Shown here piece by piece: positions 9,852-21,002 of a DNA stretch of 64,000 nt. The notes beneath the pieces were generated by a model. It saw only the letters and a program-made list of their open reading frames with translations, ran no database searches and had not been told where the DNA came from. The stretch lies in NCBI RefSeq assembly GCF_033115175.1, contig NC_084827.1, positions 150,095,701 through 150,159,700 on the forward strand, in the 5' to 3' direction. Position numbers and translations under genes: made by a program. Every line of letters begins with the position of its first letter. The first letter of the stretch is position 1. The DNA comes from Lepus europaeus. Lineage: Eukaryota; Chordata; Mammalia; Lagomorpha; Leporidae.

Positions 9852-10035
9852 TTCCTGCTAATGTACAACCTGAGAGGAAGCAGATGATGGCTTAAAATTG
9901 ACCTTCTAACCCCACGTGGGAGGCTGGGATGGAGTTCCAGGCTCCTGGCTTTGGCCTGGCCCAGTCCTGGCTGTTATAGGTATCTGGGCAGTGAACCAGT
10001 GGATGGAAGATCTCTCTGTCTGTCTTTCATATAAC
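9852..10035 (+). mobile_element. C-repeat SINE, head missing
   Basis: Begins at 'cctgctaatgtacaacctg' and runs to gaagatctctctgtc. Confidence 0.75.
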
Positions 10036-10105
10036 ATGAAACGAAAAAGCCACTTTTTTTTTGTTTTAACCCAATCCATTTCCATTTTATTCATTTCTTT
10101 CCCCC

Positions 10106-10190
10106 TTTTAAAAAAATTATTTGAAAGGTAGAATGACAGAGGGAGACAGAGACCATCCATTGGCTGGTTCATTCCCCAAGTGGCCTCATC
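10106..10190 (-). mobile_element. C-repeat SINE fragment
   Basis: Only the tail-proximal 85 bp (aattatttgaaaggtagaat…ttcattccccaagtggc). Confidence 0.7.
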
Positions 10191-10212
10191 CCATTTCTTA
10201 ATAACCATGTAG

Positions 10213-10520
10213 GTCCGGGCATTGTGGCAGAGCAGGTTAAGCCACCTATTGTGTGCATCCCACATGAGTGGTGGCTCCAGTCTGGCTGCTCCACTTCACA
10301 TCCAGCTCACTGCTGGTATGCCTAGGAAAGCACCACAGATTGTTCAAGTTCTTGAGTGTCTGCACCCACAGTGTAAACTTGGATGGAGTTCCAGTTTCCT
10401 GACTTCAGCCTGAAACAGACCTGGTTGTTGTAGCCATTTGGGGAGTGAACCAGTAGATGGAAGATTTTCTCTCTGGTCTCTGTCTCTCTTCTATAACTGC
10501 CTTTCAAATAAATAGTCTTT
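10213..10520 (+). mobile_element. C-repeat SINE, full length
   Basis: Head ggtccgggcattgtggc; tail aaataaatag. Confidence 0.85.
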
Positions 10521-10595
10521 TTTTTTTTTTCTTTTAAAAAGACCATCAAAACATTTTGACCCTCCTTGGACCAGTTGGTTATGTCCTTATCAACA

Positions 10596-10892
10596 TTTTT
10601 AAAAAAGATGTGTTGATTTATTTGAAAGGCAGAGTTACAGAAAGAGGGAATAAGAAAGACCTTCCGTTCACTGGTTCACTCCCTAAATGACCATGACAGC
10701 TGGAGCCGGGCTAAGCTGAAGCCAGGGGCCAGTAGCTTCTTCTGGGTCTCCCACATGGGGGCAGGGGCCCAAGGACTTGATTTCTCAGGCACGTTAGTAG
10801 GAAGCTAGATCATAAGTAGAGCAGTTGAGACTGGATTGGGGTGCCAGTGCCGCAGACGGTAGCTTTACACACTAAGCCACGAGGCTGCCCCC
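10596..10892 (-). mobile_element. C-repeat SINE, full length
   Basis: T-rich start, gaaaggcagagttacagaaa, end ccacgaggctgcccc. Confidence 0.85.
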
Positions 10893-10896
10893 CCCC

Positions 10897-11220
10897 TTTT
10901 TTTAAGTGTTCATTTATTTTCTTATTTTCATCTATTTGAAAGGCAGAAAGAGAGAGAGAGAGATTTTCCATTTGCTGGTTTGCTTGCCAAATGCTTAAAA
11001 CAGCCAGGGAGTCTGGGCCAGCCAAAGCCAGTATCCTGGAACTCCATCCTAGTCTCCCATTCAGTTGGGCAGGGGCCCAACCGTTTGAGTTATCATCTGC
11101 TGCCTCCTGGGGTACATTAACAGAAAGCTATATCAGAATCAGACTCAACACTCAATTGGGACGCTGATAAGTGATGCAGGCATTCCAAGCAGCAGCTTAA
11201 CCTGCCATAATGCCCTCCCC
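10897..11220 (-). mobile_element. C-repeat SINE, old
   Basis: Begins 4-7 bp after the previous element and ends cctgccataatgccctcccc; diverged. Confidence 0.8.
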
Positions 11221-11230
11221 GTTAACATCT

Positions 11231-11552
11231 TTTTGTTTTGTTTTGTTTTTTAAGGTTTATTTGACAGGCAGAGTGGCAAAGGAGAAGGGAGGTTGAGGGG
11301 AGGAGAGAGGGAGGGAGCAAGAAGGGGGGGGGGAAGGGAGGGAGAGAGAGAGGAGAGAGAGATCTTCCATTCATTGGTTCACTCCCCAAATGGCCCCAAC
11401 CGCTGGAGCTTGGCCAGGCCAAAGCCTGGAACTCAGGTCACCCACTTAGTAGCAGGGGCTCAGGCACTGCTGTCCAGGTGCAGTAGCAGGGAGCAGATGG
11501 GACGTGGAGGAGCTGAGACTCAGCCTCACCAGCTCATCACAATGCCAGCCTC
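11231..11552 (-). mobile_element. C-repeat SINE with expanded purine tract
   Basis: The usual (ga)n section is expanded into ~80 bases of G/A only (about 11278-11360, with a G9 run), then the standard body. Possible triplex-forming tract. Confidence 0.85.
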
Positions 11553-11602
11553 CAATGACATTTTGTTTACTCACTTCACTTCATTAAAAGTTTTTGAAAA
11601 TT

Positions 11603-11917
11603 ATTTTTTAAAAGATTTATTAATTTGAAAGGAGTTACAGAGAGAGGGAGAGACAGATCTTCCATCTGCTAGTTCACTTCCCAAATGGATGCAATGGCCA
11701 GGGCTGGGCCAGGCTGAAGCCAGGAACCAGGAACTTCATCCTGGACTTCCACATGGGTGGCAGGGGCTCAAGGACTTGGGCCATCTTCTACTGCTTTCCC
11801 AGGCCATAGCAGAGAGCTGGATCAGAAGTGGAGCAGCTGAGACTTGAACTGGTAACCCATATGGGATGCTGGCACTGTAGGTGGTGGCTCCACCCACTAT
11901 GCCACAGTGCCAAGCCC
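11603..11917 (-). mobile_element. C-repeat SINE, full length
   Basis: Ends ccacagtgccaagccc. Confidence 0.9.
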
Positions 11918-13271
11918 TTACCTTATTTCTTAATAAAAATTTCTGTTGTCTTGGAACTGGTCTTTTGACTCTCCAGTTTGGCCTTTCCCTGTTCTCTTGT
12001 TAATTCTGAAGTTTTCATTAGCATCTGTAAGACTCAAGAGGAGAAGCTGAGACTGCAAATTTGATCAGGTTTCTGAGGCTACAGTTGAGATTTTCACAAA
12101 TAAGGTCATGGAGCACCCACGTGGAAGGGATTCGCATAATCACAGCATTCACCATAACCTGAGTAATGGGCATATTGAGCTTATGAATATGCCTCTCCTC
12201 ATAAAGTCAGCCGCACATGGCGGGCGTATCAGCTGCGTTGAATGGGTTGCTGCTCTTGGCATTTATAGGGGTAGTGGGGGCAGTTCTCAGGGTCAGCTCG
12301 TTTTCCACTGGCTTTCCTCCAGTTGACCATGGTAGCTGTTCCCTTGGGAATAATCTCCCATGTGTCTGGATCACACTTTGTTCTGCAGTGAGCCATGGGT
12401 CCCGTATCAGCCCAGGCATGCTCTTCCCCTCTGCAGCATTTGAAACCCTCATTCACTCACCTCCCACGAAATGGACGATGCCCTTCACCCTCTAACCTCT
12501 GGCTGCAGTAGTTCCTCTGTTTAGCCCTTACCCCCACCCCCACCCCCACCCTGACAACCTTCTTGGTAAGCACAGGTCTCAGGTACTCTCTGTGGTCCCT
12601 GCATAATTTGTACCTTGGTGAGTGGCTCTGAAGGTTGTGCGCTAAACTTGGACTCACTGAAATCTGAGTTTAGTGACACATCAAGCCCTACCCCGGCTCT
12701 CTGGGCACCATTACAGGCAACAATAACCAAGGGATCCAAGATTTCCCTTTTTTTCTTAGGAGCTTGTGTTTCCTTGAACATTCAGTGAACTAACTCCCTG
12801 GGAGTTGAATCTCTCTCTAAATTACTGTGGTAACTTTCACCTTTAGTAACAGGGCAGCACAGCTGCCACTCCCTATCACGGGTGACCACATGGCCGCCAA
12901 GGAATCAAAAGCTCTTCATCCTTCTTCACCCATCACCCTTCTGTCCTTTTTTTCCCTCAAGCCACATGTTGCAATGAGTCAGGCCTATGCTAGCAAGCCC
13001 CTTCACTGACAGCAATTGTGAAGGAAACAAATTGGTTTTCCTCTTCCCTCATATGACAGTAATCAACACGGAAGACTTCTGTGACTGCACAAGCTATAGG
13101 AATTTCTCCCCACCTGCAAGCAAGCAATCAATGCTGTGGTGGACACCAGCTGGGTGTCTTCTGATTAAATTTGAAAAAACCGGAGAGATGACTTCAGGAC
13201 TTCAGGTTGAGGGTTCAATCCTTGAGAGTAGCCCCTCTCCCCTGAACCCTTAAGTACCAGCTCCCAGTCTC

Positions 13272-13275
<4 letters not shown>
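11918..13275. other. Unique sequence, no gene seen
   Basis: No repeat recognised. A (CCCCCA)n run lies at 12529-12551. Overlapping short frames on both strands at 12200-12500 and 12520-12780 look like chance; none matches a family I know and there is no splice-site framework. Confidence 0.4.
12529..12551 (-). repeat. (TGGGGG)n run, quadruplex-capable
   Basis: Four C5 blocks separated by single A on plus strand, so the minus strand has four G5 runs with 1-base loops. Confidence 0.8.
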
Positions 13276-13323
<48 letters not shown>

Positions 13324-13640
13324 ACAGGCAGAGTGGATAGTGAGAGAGAGAGAGACAGAGAGAAAGGTCTTCCTTTTTGCCGTTGGTTCACCCTCCAATG
13401 GCCGCTGCGGCTGGCGCATCTCGCTGATCCGAAGCCAGGAGCCAGGTGCTTCTCCTGGTCTCCCATGCGGGTGCAGGGCCCAAGGACTTGGGCCATCCTC
13501 CACTGCCTTCCCGGGCCATAGCAGAGAGCTGGCCTGGAAGAGGGGTGACCGGGATAGAATCCGGCACCCTGACCGGGACTAGAACCCGGTGTGCCGGCGC
13601 CGTAAGGTGGAGGATTAGCCTGTTAAGTCACGGCGCCGGC
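13276..13640 (-). mobile_element. Young-subfamily C-repeat SINE with 46-base poly-T
   Basis: Starts with an uninterrupted T run 13276-13322 and ends gtcacggcgccggcc. Target duplication ctccaggttttt on both sides. The long pure tail and low divergence mark it as among the youngest elements here. Confidence 0.95.
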
Positions 13641-13779
13641 CTCCAGGTTTTTTTTTTAACCTGTGCTTCTGATAGGTTATAAATTGGGGTTCCCATTACC
13701 CCCTATAGGGTTCAATTAATGCTTGAGCAGTTCATAGAATTCAGGGCATGTTCATTGGTTAATTATAAAGGGTGTCACT

Positions 13780-13855
13780 GGGGCTAGTGTTCTGGTGTAG
13801 TGGGTTAAGCCAGTGTTTGCCCTGGCAGCATCCCAGTCCAGGCTGTTCCACTTCT
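13780..13855 (+). mobile_element. C-repeat SINE, left part of a split copy
   Basis: Head ggggctagtgttctggtg… to ctgttccacttct. The element resumes at 14353. Confidence 0.8.
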
Positions 13856-13879
13856 TGGGTTTTGGTCGTTATTGTTATT

Positions 13880-14030
13880 TTTGTTTTTTAAATATTTATT
13901 TATTTATTTTATTTGAAAGGCACAGTTACAGAGAGGCAGAGGCAGGGAAAGAGAGAGAGAGGTCTTCCATCTGCTGGTTCACCACCCCCCAGATGGCCAC
14001 AATGGCTAGAGATGAGCCAATCTGAAGCAT
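13880..14030 (-). mobile_element. C-repeat SINE fragment nested in 13780-14580
   Basis: Tail-proximal half of a minus SINE (gaaaggcacagttacagag…gatgagccaatctgaagc), cut off by the next insertion. Confidence 0.75.
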
Positions 14031-14031
14031 T

Positions 14032-14352
14032 CCTTTTTTTTTTTTTTTTTTTTTGAGATTTATTGATTTATTTGAAAGTCGGAATTGCACAGAGAGACAA
14101 GGACAGGCAGAGAGAGAGAGAGAGAGGTCTTCCATCCACTGGTTCACTCTCCAACTGGACACAACAGCTTGAGCTGATCTGATCTGAAGCCAGGAGCCAA
14201 GGTCTCCCACATGGGTGCAGGGGCCCAAGGGCTTGGGCCATCTTCTACTGCTTTCCCTGGCCATAGTACAGAGCTGGATTGGAAATGGAGCAGCCAGGAC
14301 TCGAACCAGCACCCACATGGGATGTGGACACTGCAGGCACACAGTGCTGGTC
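14032..14352 (-). mobile_element. C-repeat SINE nested in another SINE
   Basis: Poly-T then a complete body ending 'acacagtgctggtcc'. It lies between the truncated minus copy and the right half of the plus host. Confidence 0.85.
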
Positions 14353-14580
14353 CCTGCTCCACTTCTGATCCAGCTCCCTGCTAATATACCTAGGAAAGCA
14401 GAAGATGACCCAAGTGTTTGGGCCCCTGCCACCTATGTAGGAAACTCAGATAGGAGTTCTGGGCTCTGGCCTGGCCTGCCCCAGCCCTGGCTATTTTGGT
14501 CATTTGGAGCGTGAGCCAGCATTTGGAAAAATCTCTTTCTCTTGTAATTCTACCTTCCAAATAGTAGTAATAAAAAAACT
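14353..14580 (+). mobile_element. C-repeat SINE, right part of a split copy
   Basis: Resumes with ctgctccacttctgatcc, repeating the interrupted ctgttccacttct of 13842-13855 as target duplication. Confidence 0.8.
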
Positions 14581-14713
14581 TTAAAAGTCAAAGGATATTA
14601 TCAGGGATATGGGGTAAGAGATGCACAGGGTGAGGGATGGGTAAAATAGTGCAGAGTCCTGCCCTCTCTGGAATTGTCACTCTATGGGAGCTCTTTGTGT
14701 CCTGTCATTATAG

Positions 14714-15055
14714 TTTTTTTTTTTTTTTGAAGATTTATTTTGCTAAAGGCAGAGTGACAGAGAGAAGGAGTGACAAGGAGAGAGACAGATCTATTCATTG
14801 GTTCACTTGCTAAATGCTTGCAGCAGCAATGGTGGAGCAGGTTGCAGTGAGGAGCCGATAACTCCATCTAGGTCTTCCATGTGAGTAGCAAGAATCCAAA
14901 TAGTTGTGCCACCATCTTTTGCTGCCCAGGTGCATTAGTAGGAATCTGGATCAGAAGCACAGAGTAGCTGGGACTTGAATGAACCAGGTATTCTGATATG
15001 GGATGCTGGCCTCCCAAGTGGTGGCTTAACCTGCTGTGCCACAACACCTACCCTA
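14714..15055 (-). mobile_element. C-repeat SINE, full length
   Basis: Flanks tatagttttt and ccctagttttt; ends ctgtgccacaacacctaccc. Confidence 0.85.
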
Positions 15056-15282
15056 GTTTTTATGGAGACTTCATTGCATAGGCAAGATGGATGCATGGAC
15101 AATCATGCTGCAATGTAAATGGACAAAAAGTGTCTAATCTAATGCTTGTAGACTGGGTGGGGATATCCAGCAAGGCCTGTTTAGATTCTTTAGCATTTTT
15201 TCCTGGATGGTATGGGGCAGGACCACCTGGGAAGCAAGGCCTCATCATCCACCATCAGACCAGGTTAAGTCAGAGAATTTCT

Positions 15283-15560
15283 TTTTATTTTTTAAATTAA
15301 CTTATTTATTCAAAAGCAGAGAGAGACTGAAAGACATAGGAAAAGATCTGTCTGCTGTTTCACTCTTCAAATGGCTGCAATGGCCAGGGCTGGGCCAGGC
15401 TGACCCAGGAGCCTGGGTCTCCATCTGGGTCTCCCATGTAGGTTACAGGGTTCAAGTATTTGGGCCATTTTCCACTGCCTTCCCAGATGCATTAGTAGGG
15501 AGCTGGATTGGAAGTGGAGTAGCAGGGACTCAAACTGGCCTAACCCACTGTGCCAGCCTC
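15283..15560 (-). mobile_element. C-repeat SINE, short
   Basis: Clear 14-bp target duplication cagagaatttcttt at 15271-15284 and 15565-15578. Confidence 0.9.
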
Positions 15561-15777
15561 AGATCAGAGAATTTCTTTATGGGCAGCTCCCAAAGTGGGA
15601 TGGGGTGGGAATGGGGGCAGAGATTAGCATTTCTATGACCTGCCTTGAGGAAGAGAAATTCTCAATTTTTTTATGGCCTGCCTTGGAGAGGGAGTAATAT
15701 GCCAGGAACCAAGGATGAAAACCAAAAATCTGTTATATCATACTCCTGTACCCTTTAAATCATCCCCATATTGCGTA

Positions 15778-16310
15778 GGCTGAACAGCTGCAATCCAAAA
15801 ATCCAAAATCCAAAATGCCCCAAAATCAAACTTTTTGAAGACTGTTGTGAAGCCACAAGTGGAAAATTCCACACCATGAAACTTCGCTTCATGCTCAAAA
15901 TTTAGAATACTATATAAAAGTACCTCTAGGCTATGAATATAAGGTGTATATGGAACAAATTTTTTGTTTAGACTTAGGTCCCATCCCAAATATCTCATTA
16001 TAAATGCAGATAATTACAAAATTCAACAAAATGCCAAATCCAAATTGCTTCTGGTCTCAAACATTTCAGTGCAGGGGTGGGGAACCTTTTTCTGCCAAGG
16101 GCCATTTGGAAATTTATAACATCACTTGTGGGCCATATGAAATTATCAACTTAAAAATTAGCCCACTATAGATTTATTGAATTTCCAGTCCTGCCTGTGG
16201 TTGCCTTGGCAGGACCAGACCAAATGATTTCCATGGCCTTATATGGCCTTAGGGCCAGACATTCCCCGCCCCTAGATAAGGGATACTTAATTTGTCCTGT
16301 GGAAACACCA
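15778..16310 (+). mobile_element. Tigger/MER2-like DNA transposon fossil
   Basis: Diagnostic text: aatccaaaaatccaaaatcc, a run to actttttgaagac, gccacaagtggaaaattcca, aggctatgaatataaggtgt, ttgtttagacttaggtccca, caaatccaaattgcttctgg, and beyond the inserted hAT element gataagggatacttaattt. This matches my memory of the MER2 / Tigger non-autonomous family. Non-coding, heavily mutated, with 16072-16274 inserted in it. Confidence 0.65.
16072..16274 (+). mobile_element. Non-autonomous hAT-type element nested in Tigger fossil
   Basis: Imperfect terminal inverted repeats: left caggggtggggaacc, right reads in reverse complement taggggcggggaatg. Interior has gggccatatgaaatt and ggccttatatggcctt, a layout known from hAT MITEs. 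I could not find a clean 8-bp target duplication. Confidence 0.65.
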
Positions 16311-16439
16311 TGGAAATAGTTGTTATACTGTATTATTTAGGGAGCAATAAGGAAAAAAAAGTCTATCCATGTTCTGCTGGGAGAGCTGAGTGGTCCCCAG
16401 GCCACAACACAGAGTGCTGCCCGCTGTGCAGCAGGTGAG

Positions 16440-16735
16440 AGGGTGCACTGCCAACAGTGCCTTACTGACAGGACCCGGGTGTACAGTACCAAAGAGTTAT
16501 GAGACAACAGGAGTGGGGTGTGGGGTGCCCCAGAGAATTCCAAGGAAGTATAGCACCTCAGTGCATTCCAACATGAGAGGAGGGGGCATGGGGTGCCCCA
16601 AAGAGTTCCAAAGTGAGAAGGATAGGGAGTGTATAGCACCTCAATGAGTTCTAAGATGAGAGGAGTGGGGTACAGCATACCCCAAAAGAGTTCTAAGAGC
16701 AGAGGACTGGGGTATATGGTACTCCTAATTTTTTT
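16440..16735 (-). repeat. Degenerate ~41-bp tandem repeat, locus 1
   Basis: In reverse complement about seven units of 40-43 bases (one shortened to ~28), each with a core such as cttagaactctttggggta followed by a cccca-rich half and ctcctctcat. The same unit occurs on the opposite strand at 61195-61480. Confidence 0.75.
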
Positions 16736-16749
16736 GGAGACAAGCAAAT

Positions 16750-18020
16750 TGCTTTAAAGAGTCCAGGTGCCAGTGATTCCAATAAGCAGTTGATAATGAG
16801 ATATCAAGAGTGCAGTAGTGATAAGAAGTATGAGAATACGACAAACAACTGTTTATCTTTCAGATGCCGGGGAGTGGGCAGGAGACAAAGTGGGAAAGCC
16901 ACATTATTCCTTAGTTCAGAGCTTTTTCCCACCGTGGAATCTCCACAAGGCAGTATCGGCGTTCATCACAGAGAACTATTTTCCTTACCACTTTCTCTAC
17001 AGTGAGCTTTCCACACATGAAGTTTCACTCTTTCTAGTCCACAAGACTTAAAATCCCACTTTTGTGAGTTGTATGTATCTAGGCAAAAGCTGAAAAAATG
17101 ACTGAAACGTCTTCATTGATTCCCCTCCTCCCACCGCCACACAGCCTTACTTTCTCTCCCAGTGTTTTGGGATTTGTCAGCAGCTGGAGCAAATCCTGTA
17201 GGATGTCCCTCAACACTTGTGACCAGACCAGAAGATGTGTATCTGCAGATACAAGGCTCTGTAAACTAACAGGAGTCCCTTTCTTTTTTTGCCAGCTGGT
17301 AGTTAGTCAGAATGCTGTTTTGTAAATAAATCTTCTGGGAGAATCCTCAGCAGGTCAGCTGCAAATGTGTCAGTTTGAGGAAAAACAAACAGGAAAGCAC
17401 TTACCGCGTCAGTGTTCTGCGGCTGTGTAGAGAGAAGCTCTGGTGATGCCTGGGTGTGACCTCCCAATGCCAGAATGAGACCGAGGGTGGTTTTCAGAAT
17501 CGCTATGGTGTGCGCTCTTTTCCCAGCCTCCTCCTCACTCCGCTTTTATCTGGCTTTTGAAATGACACTGTAGAGAAGAATGATGTTGGGGTTTGAATGT
17601 GGTTCTTCCCTTCCTCCCCCACCCTGCATAAAAATTCATCATGTATTCCAGGAGAAAAGAAAGAAGTGAACATGCTGTACAAATTAGTTCTTTCGCTCAG
17701 TGTGTTTGTGTAGCAGTTTTTTTTTTTTGGAGTGGAAATCATCGCTCTTAGCTGCCCTACGGCAAGCTGAAAAGCAGTGATTGGAGGGGCCCTGATCCTT
17801 CCTTTGTCTGGGTAGGCTTTTGCTAGTGAAAAGTCAAGTTAAATTAGCAGTGATGGAATGAAAAGAAGCCTTAGAATGTCAAAGGGGGAGCTCTTCAAGG
17901 CACAGGAACTACAGGGCTTCTTAGGAGAGAGATTTCGTTTATTGAGTTTTAGTGTGTTCTGATGGTGAAGAAATGGAATCACATATTACATGGGTGTCTT
18001 AAGTTTTAATCTCTTCGTTA
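16750..18020. other. Unique sequence, no gene seen
   Basis: Repeat-free apart from a T9-T10 run near 17720. No exon or promoter recognised. Confidence 0.4.
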
Positions 18021-18023
18021 TTT

Positions 18024-18329
18024 AGAAGATTTATTTATTTTTATTTGAAAGGCAGTTTGACAAAGAGGTCTTTCATTCTCTGGGTCACTCCCGAATCTGC
18101 AGCAGCCAAGGCGAGGCTAGGCCGAAGCCAGGAGCCTGGAACTCTGTCTGCATCTCCTTTGTGGGTGGTGGGAACCCAAGCACTGGGACCATCATCTGCT
18201 GCCTTCCCAGGTGCATTGGCAGAAAGCTGGATTGGAAGCAGACAAGCTGGGAGCTAAACCAGTGCTTCCTGGTAAGGGATACAGGTGTCCCAAGTGGTAG
18301 CTTAACCTGCTGACCACACACCTGCCTCT
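18024..18329 (-). mobile_element. C-repeat SINE, old
   Basis: Identified by gaaaggcagtttgacaaag, ggtgcattggcagaaagctg and ctgctgaccacacacctgcc. Confidence 0.85.
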
Positions 18330-18331
18330 TC

Positions 18332-18645
18332 ATTTTTTTTAAGATTTGTTTATTTGAAAGGCTGAGTTACAGAGAGAGAGGGAGAGACAGAGATTTCTCC
18401 ATACCCTGACTTAGCCCACAGATGGCCACAATAGCCGGGATTGGGCCAGACCAAAGCCAGGACCCTGGAACTCTATCCAGATCTCCCATGTATGTGGCAG
18501 GGCCCCAGGTACTTGGGCCATCCTCTACTGCTTTCGCACCTGCATTATCAGGGAGCTGGATCAGAAGTGCAGCAGCCAGGACTGGCACGGTGGTATCACC
18601 AACAGCAGTTGGCAGCTTAAATTGCTGCTCCACAACACTGACCCC
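18332..18645 (-). mobile_element. C-repeat SINE, full length
   Basis: Tandem neighbour of the previous copy; ends ccacaacactgacccc. Confidence 0.85.
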
Positions 18646-18886
18646 AATTTTTAATTTCTTTACATAGGTAGGTTGAGAGAGAACTTTTCTGGTTTCTAGG
18701 AAATTCAGGTTTTGATTTTTCTCCCCTATCACCATCTGTGGCCTTGGCAGGGTCATCTGTATATCTAAGAAATTCGAGGAATAAGAAGTGTGGAGCTTAA
18801 AAGTAATGGAAGATAAGGGAGCCTACTGTGGTCAATTTCCTTCTGCAGACTATCTTGATTTAAAAGGAAAAAAATATTTTTTTAAT

Positions 18887-19192
18887 TGGGATGAGCATTG
18901 TCCCACAGTGGGTTAACCTGCTGCTTGGGATGCTTACGTCCCATATCAGGGTGTCAGTTCAAGTCCTGTCTAGTTCACGTCTGCTAATGGTCCAACGGTC
19001 CAGCTTCCTGCTAAGGAGCCTGGGAGGCAGGCAGTGATGGCCCAAGTACTTGGATTCCTGCCATCCACGTGGGAGACCCTGATGGGGTTCTGGGCTCTGA
19101 GCTTTGGGCTGGACCAGCCCCAGTTGTTGCAGGCATTTGAGGGGCAAACCAATGAATAAAAAATTCTCTTTGTCACTCTGTCTTTAAAATAA
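18887..19192 (+). mobile_element. C-repeat SINE, old
   Basis: Head gggatgagcattgtcccac; tail ctttaaaataa hosts the next insertion. Confidence 0.8.
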
Positions 19193-19512
19193 TTTTTTTT
19201 AAGATTTATTTTATTTATTTGAAAGAGTGATAGAGAGGCAGAGACACAGAGAGAGAGATTGATCAATCTGTTGGTTCACTCTCTAAATATCTACAATGGC
19301 CAGAGCTGGGCCAGGCTGAAGCCAGGAGCCAGGACCTTCATCTGGTCTCCCATGTGGGTGCAGGGACCCAAGCACTTGGGGTTTCTGCTTCTGCTTTCTC
19401 AGGTGCAGGGAACTAGATTGGATGTGGAGCAGCCGGGACTGGAACTGGTGCCCAATATGATGCTGGCATCTCAGGTGGCAGCTTTACCTGCTATACCACA
19501 ATGCTGACCCCT
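19193..19512 (-). mobile_element. C-repeat SINE inserted in a SINE tail
   Basis: Lies between the tail of the plus copy and leftover aaataaatatt; ends accacaatgctgacccc. Confidence 0.85.
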
Positions 19513-19529
19513 AAATAAATATTTTTTAA

Positions 19530-19830
19530 AAGTAAGTTTTTCTTTATTTTCATTTTGTATGTAAGGTAAAGAGAGATAGGAGAACTTCCATCTGCTGGTT
19601 CATTCCCCAAATGCTTACAACAGCCAACACTGGGCCAGGATGAAACCAGAAACCTGGAACTCAATCTGGGTCTCTCATATGGGTAGCAGAGCCTCCACTC
19701 TATAAGCAATAACCTGATGCCTCCCAGGGTGTACATTTGCAGGAACCTGGACTGGAAGGAATGGAGGAGTTGGGATTGGGACCAGGCGTCCCAAGTGGCA
19801 TCATCACCACTGCACCAAATGACCACCCCC
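19530..19830 (-). mobile_element. C-repeat SINE, old
   Basis: Diverged; ttccatctgctggttcattc and ctgggccaggatgaaacc identify it. Confidence 0.75.
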
Positions 19831-20050
19831 ATCTTGATTTTTGTAATGTCTGGTATTACCCTAACCATGTGGTATTTGAAACTGAACATTATTATTCCAT
19901 AAAACATCAGGTGCCAGAGAGAACAGTCAGTTTTACATTTGTATTTGTCCACTGTTATAAGGCCAATTGTAGAAACTTCTAAAGCAATAATTTCATGGGG
20001 GGGGGGGGTTGGTTTGCCTTTGTGGAATTCCTTGATTCCACAGACATAAG

Positions 20051-20054
<4 letters not shown>

Positions 20055-20091
<37 letters not shown>

Positions 20092-20387
20092 ATTTGACAG
20101 GTAGAGAGAGAGAGAGAGAGAGAGAGGTCTTCCTTCCGAAGGTTCACTCCCCAAATGGCCGCCACAGCAGGCGCTGCACCGATTCAAAGCCAGGAGCCAG
20201 GTTCTTCTTCCTGGGTCTCCCATGCTGGTGCAGGGGTCCAAGCACTTGGGCCATCCTCCACTTCCCTCCTAGGCCACAGCAGAGAGTTGGACTAGAAGAG
20301 GAGCAACTGGGACCAGAACCCAGTGCCCATATGGGATGCTGGCGCCGCAGGCGGAAGATTAACCAAGTGAGCCATGGCGCCGGCCCC
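20055..20387 (-). mobile_element. Young-subfamily C-repeat SINE with (TA)n tail
   Basis: The left edge is (AT)~18 then tttatttgacaggtagag; ends ccatggcgccggcccc. Target duplication acataagcactat at 20043-20055 and 20388-20400, so the AT microsatellite grew from the tail. Confidence 0.95.
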
Positions 20388-20499
20388 AACATAAGCACTA
20401 TTAATAGATTCCTTTTCAGTGGGAAGCACTGATAGAAAAGCATACCTGGGTACTTAAAACATCTCGGGGAGAAATGAAATTAAAAAGCTAAGTTTATTT

Positions 20500-20776
20500 T
20501 TATTTATTTATTTATTTTTTGACAGGTGGAGTGGATAGTGAGAGAGAGAGACAGAGAGAAAGGTCTTCCTTTGCCATTGGTTTACCCTCTAATGGCCGCT
20601 GCAGGTGCAGGGCCCAAGCACTTGGGCCATCCTCCACTGCCTTCTCGGGCCACAGCAGAGAGCTGGCCTGGAAGAGGGGCAACCAGGACAGAATCCGGCG
20701 CCCCGACCGGGACTAGAACCCGGTGTGCCAGCGCTGCAAGGCGGAGGATTAGCCTGTTAAGCCACAGCGCCGGCCC
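20500..20776 (-). mobile_element. Young-subfamily C-repeat SINE, centre shortened
   Basis: Target duplication aaaaagctaagtttatttt on both sides. A central block after ggccgctgcagg is missing. Confidence 0.95.
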
Positions 20777-20789
20777 AAAAAGCTAAGTT

Positions 20790-20990
20790 TATTTTGGCAC
20801 AAAAAAATTTGAAGTCTAGGTATAGTTTTTTCATCTACACTTTCCATGAACTTTTGAAGATCCTGTATCTGCATGGATTTCAAAATTTTTGCATCAAAAG
20901 AAACATCCTGTAATTCTATTTTTCCATGAACTTTTTGAAAACTTGAAAACTTTTTGAAACTTGCAAAGAGCACACCAAAAGAAACATTAA
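20790..20990. mobile_element. Mariner-like non-autonomous remnant
   Basis: Motifs tttattttggcacaaaaaaa, tatagttttttcatctaca and two copies of tttccatgaactttt with following gaag/gaaa, as in mammalian mariner-derived repeats that carry a ttcaaaaagttcatggaaa terminus. No transposase sequence. Confidence 0.4.
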
Positions 20991-21002
20991 GGATTGTACT
21001 GG

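Noticed and set aside
12207..12781. Overlapping 75-90-codon minus frames suggesting a retroviral or transposon protein
   Set aside because: No motif of any polymerase, protease or capsid could be identified; left as unique sequence.
19491..20165. 224-codon open frame on the minus strand
   Set aside because: Composed of two SINE bodies and an (AT)n tract.
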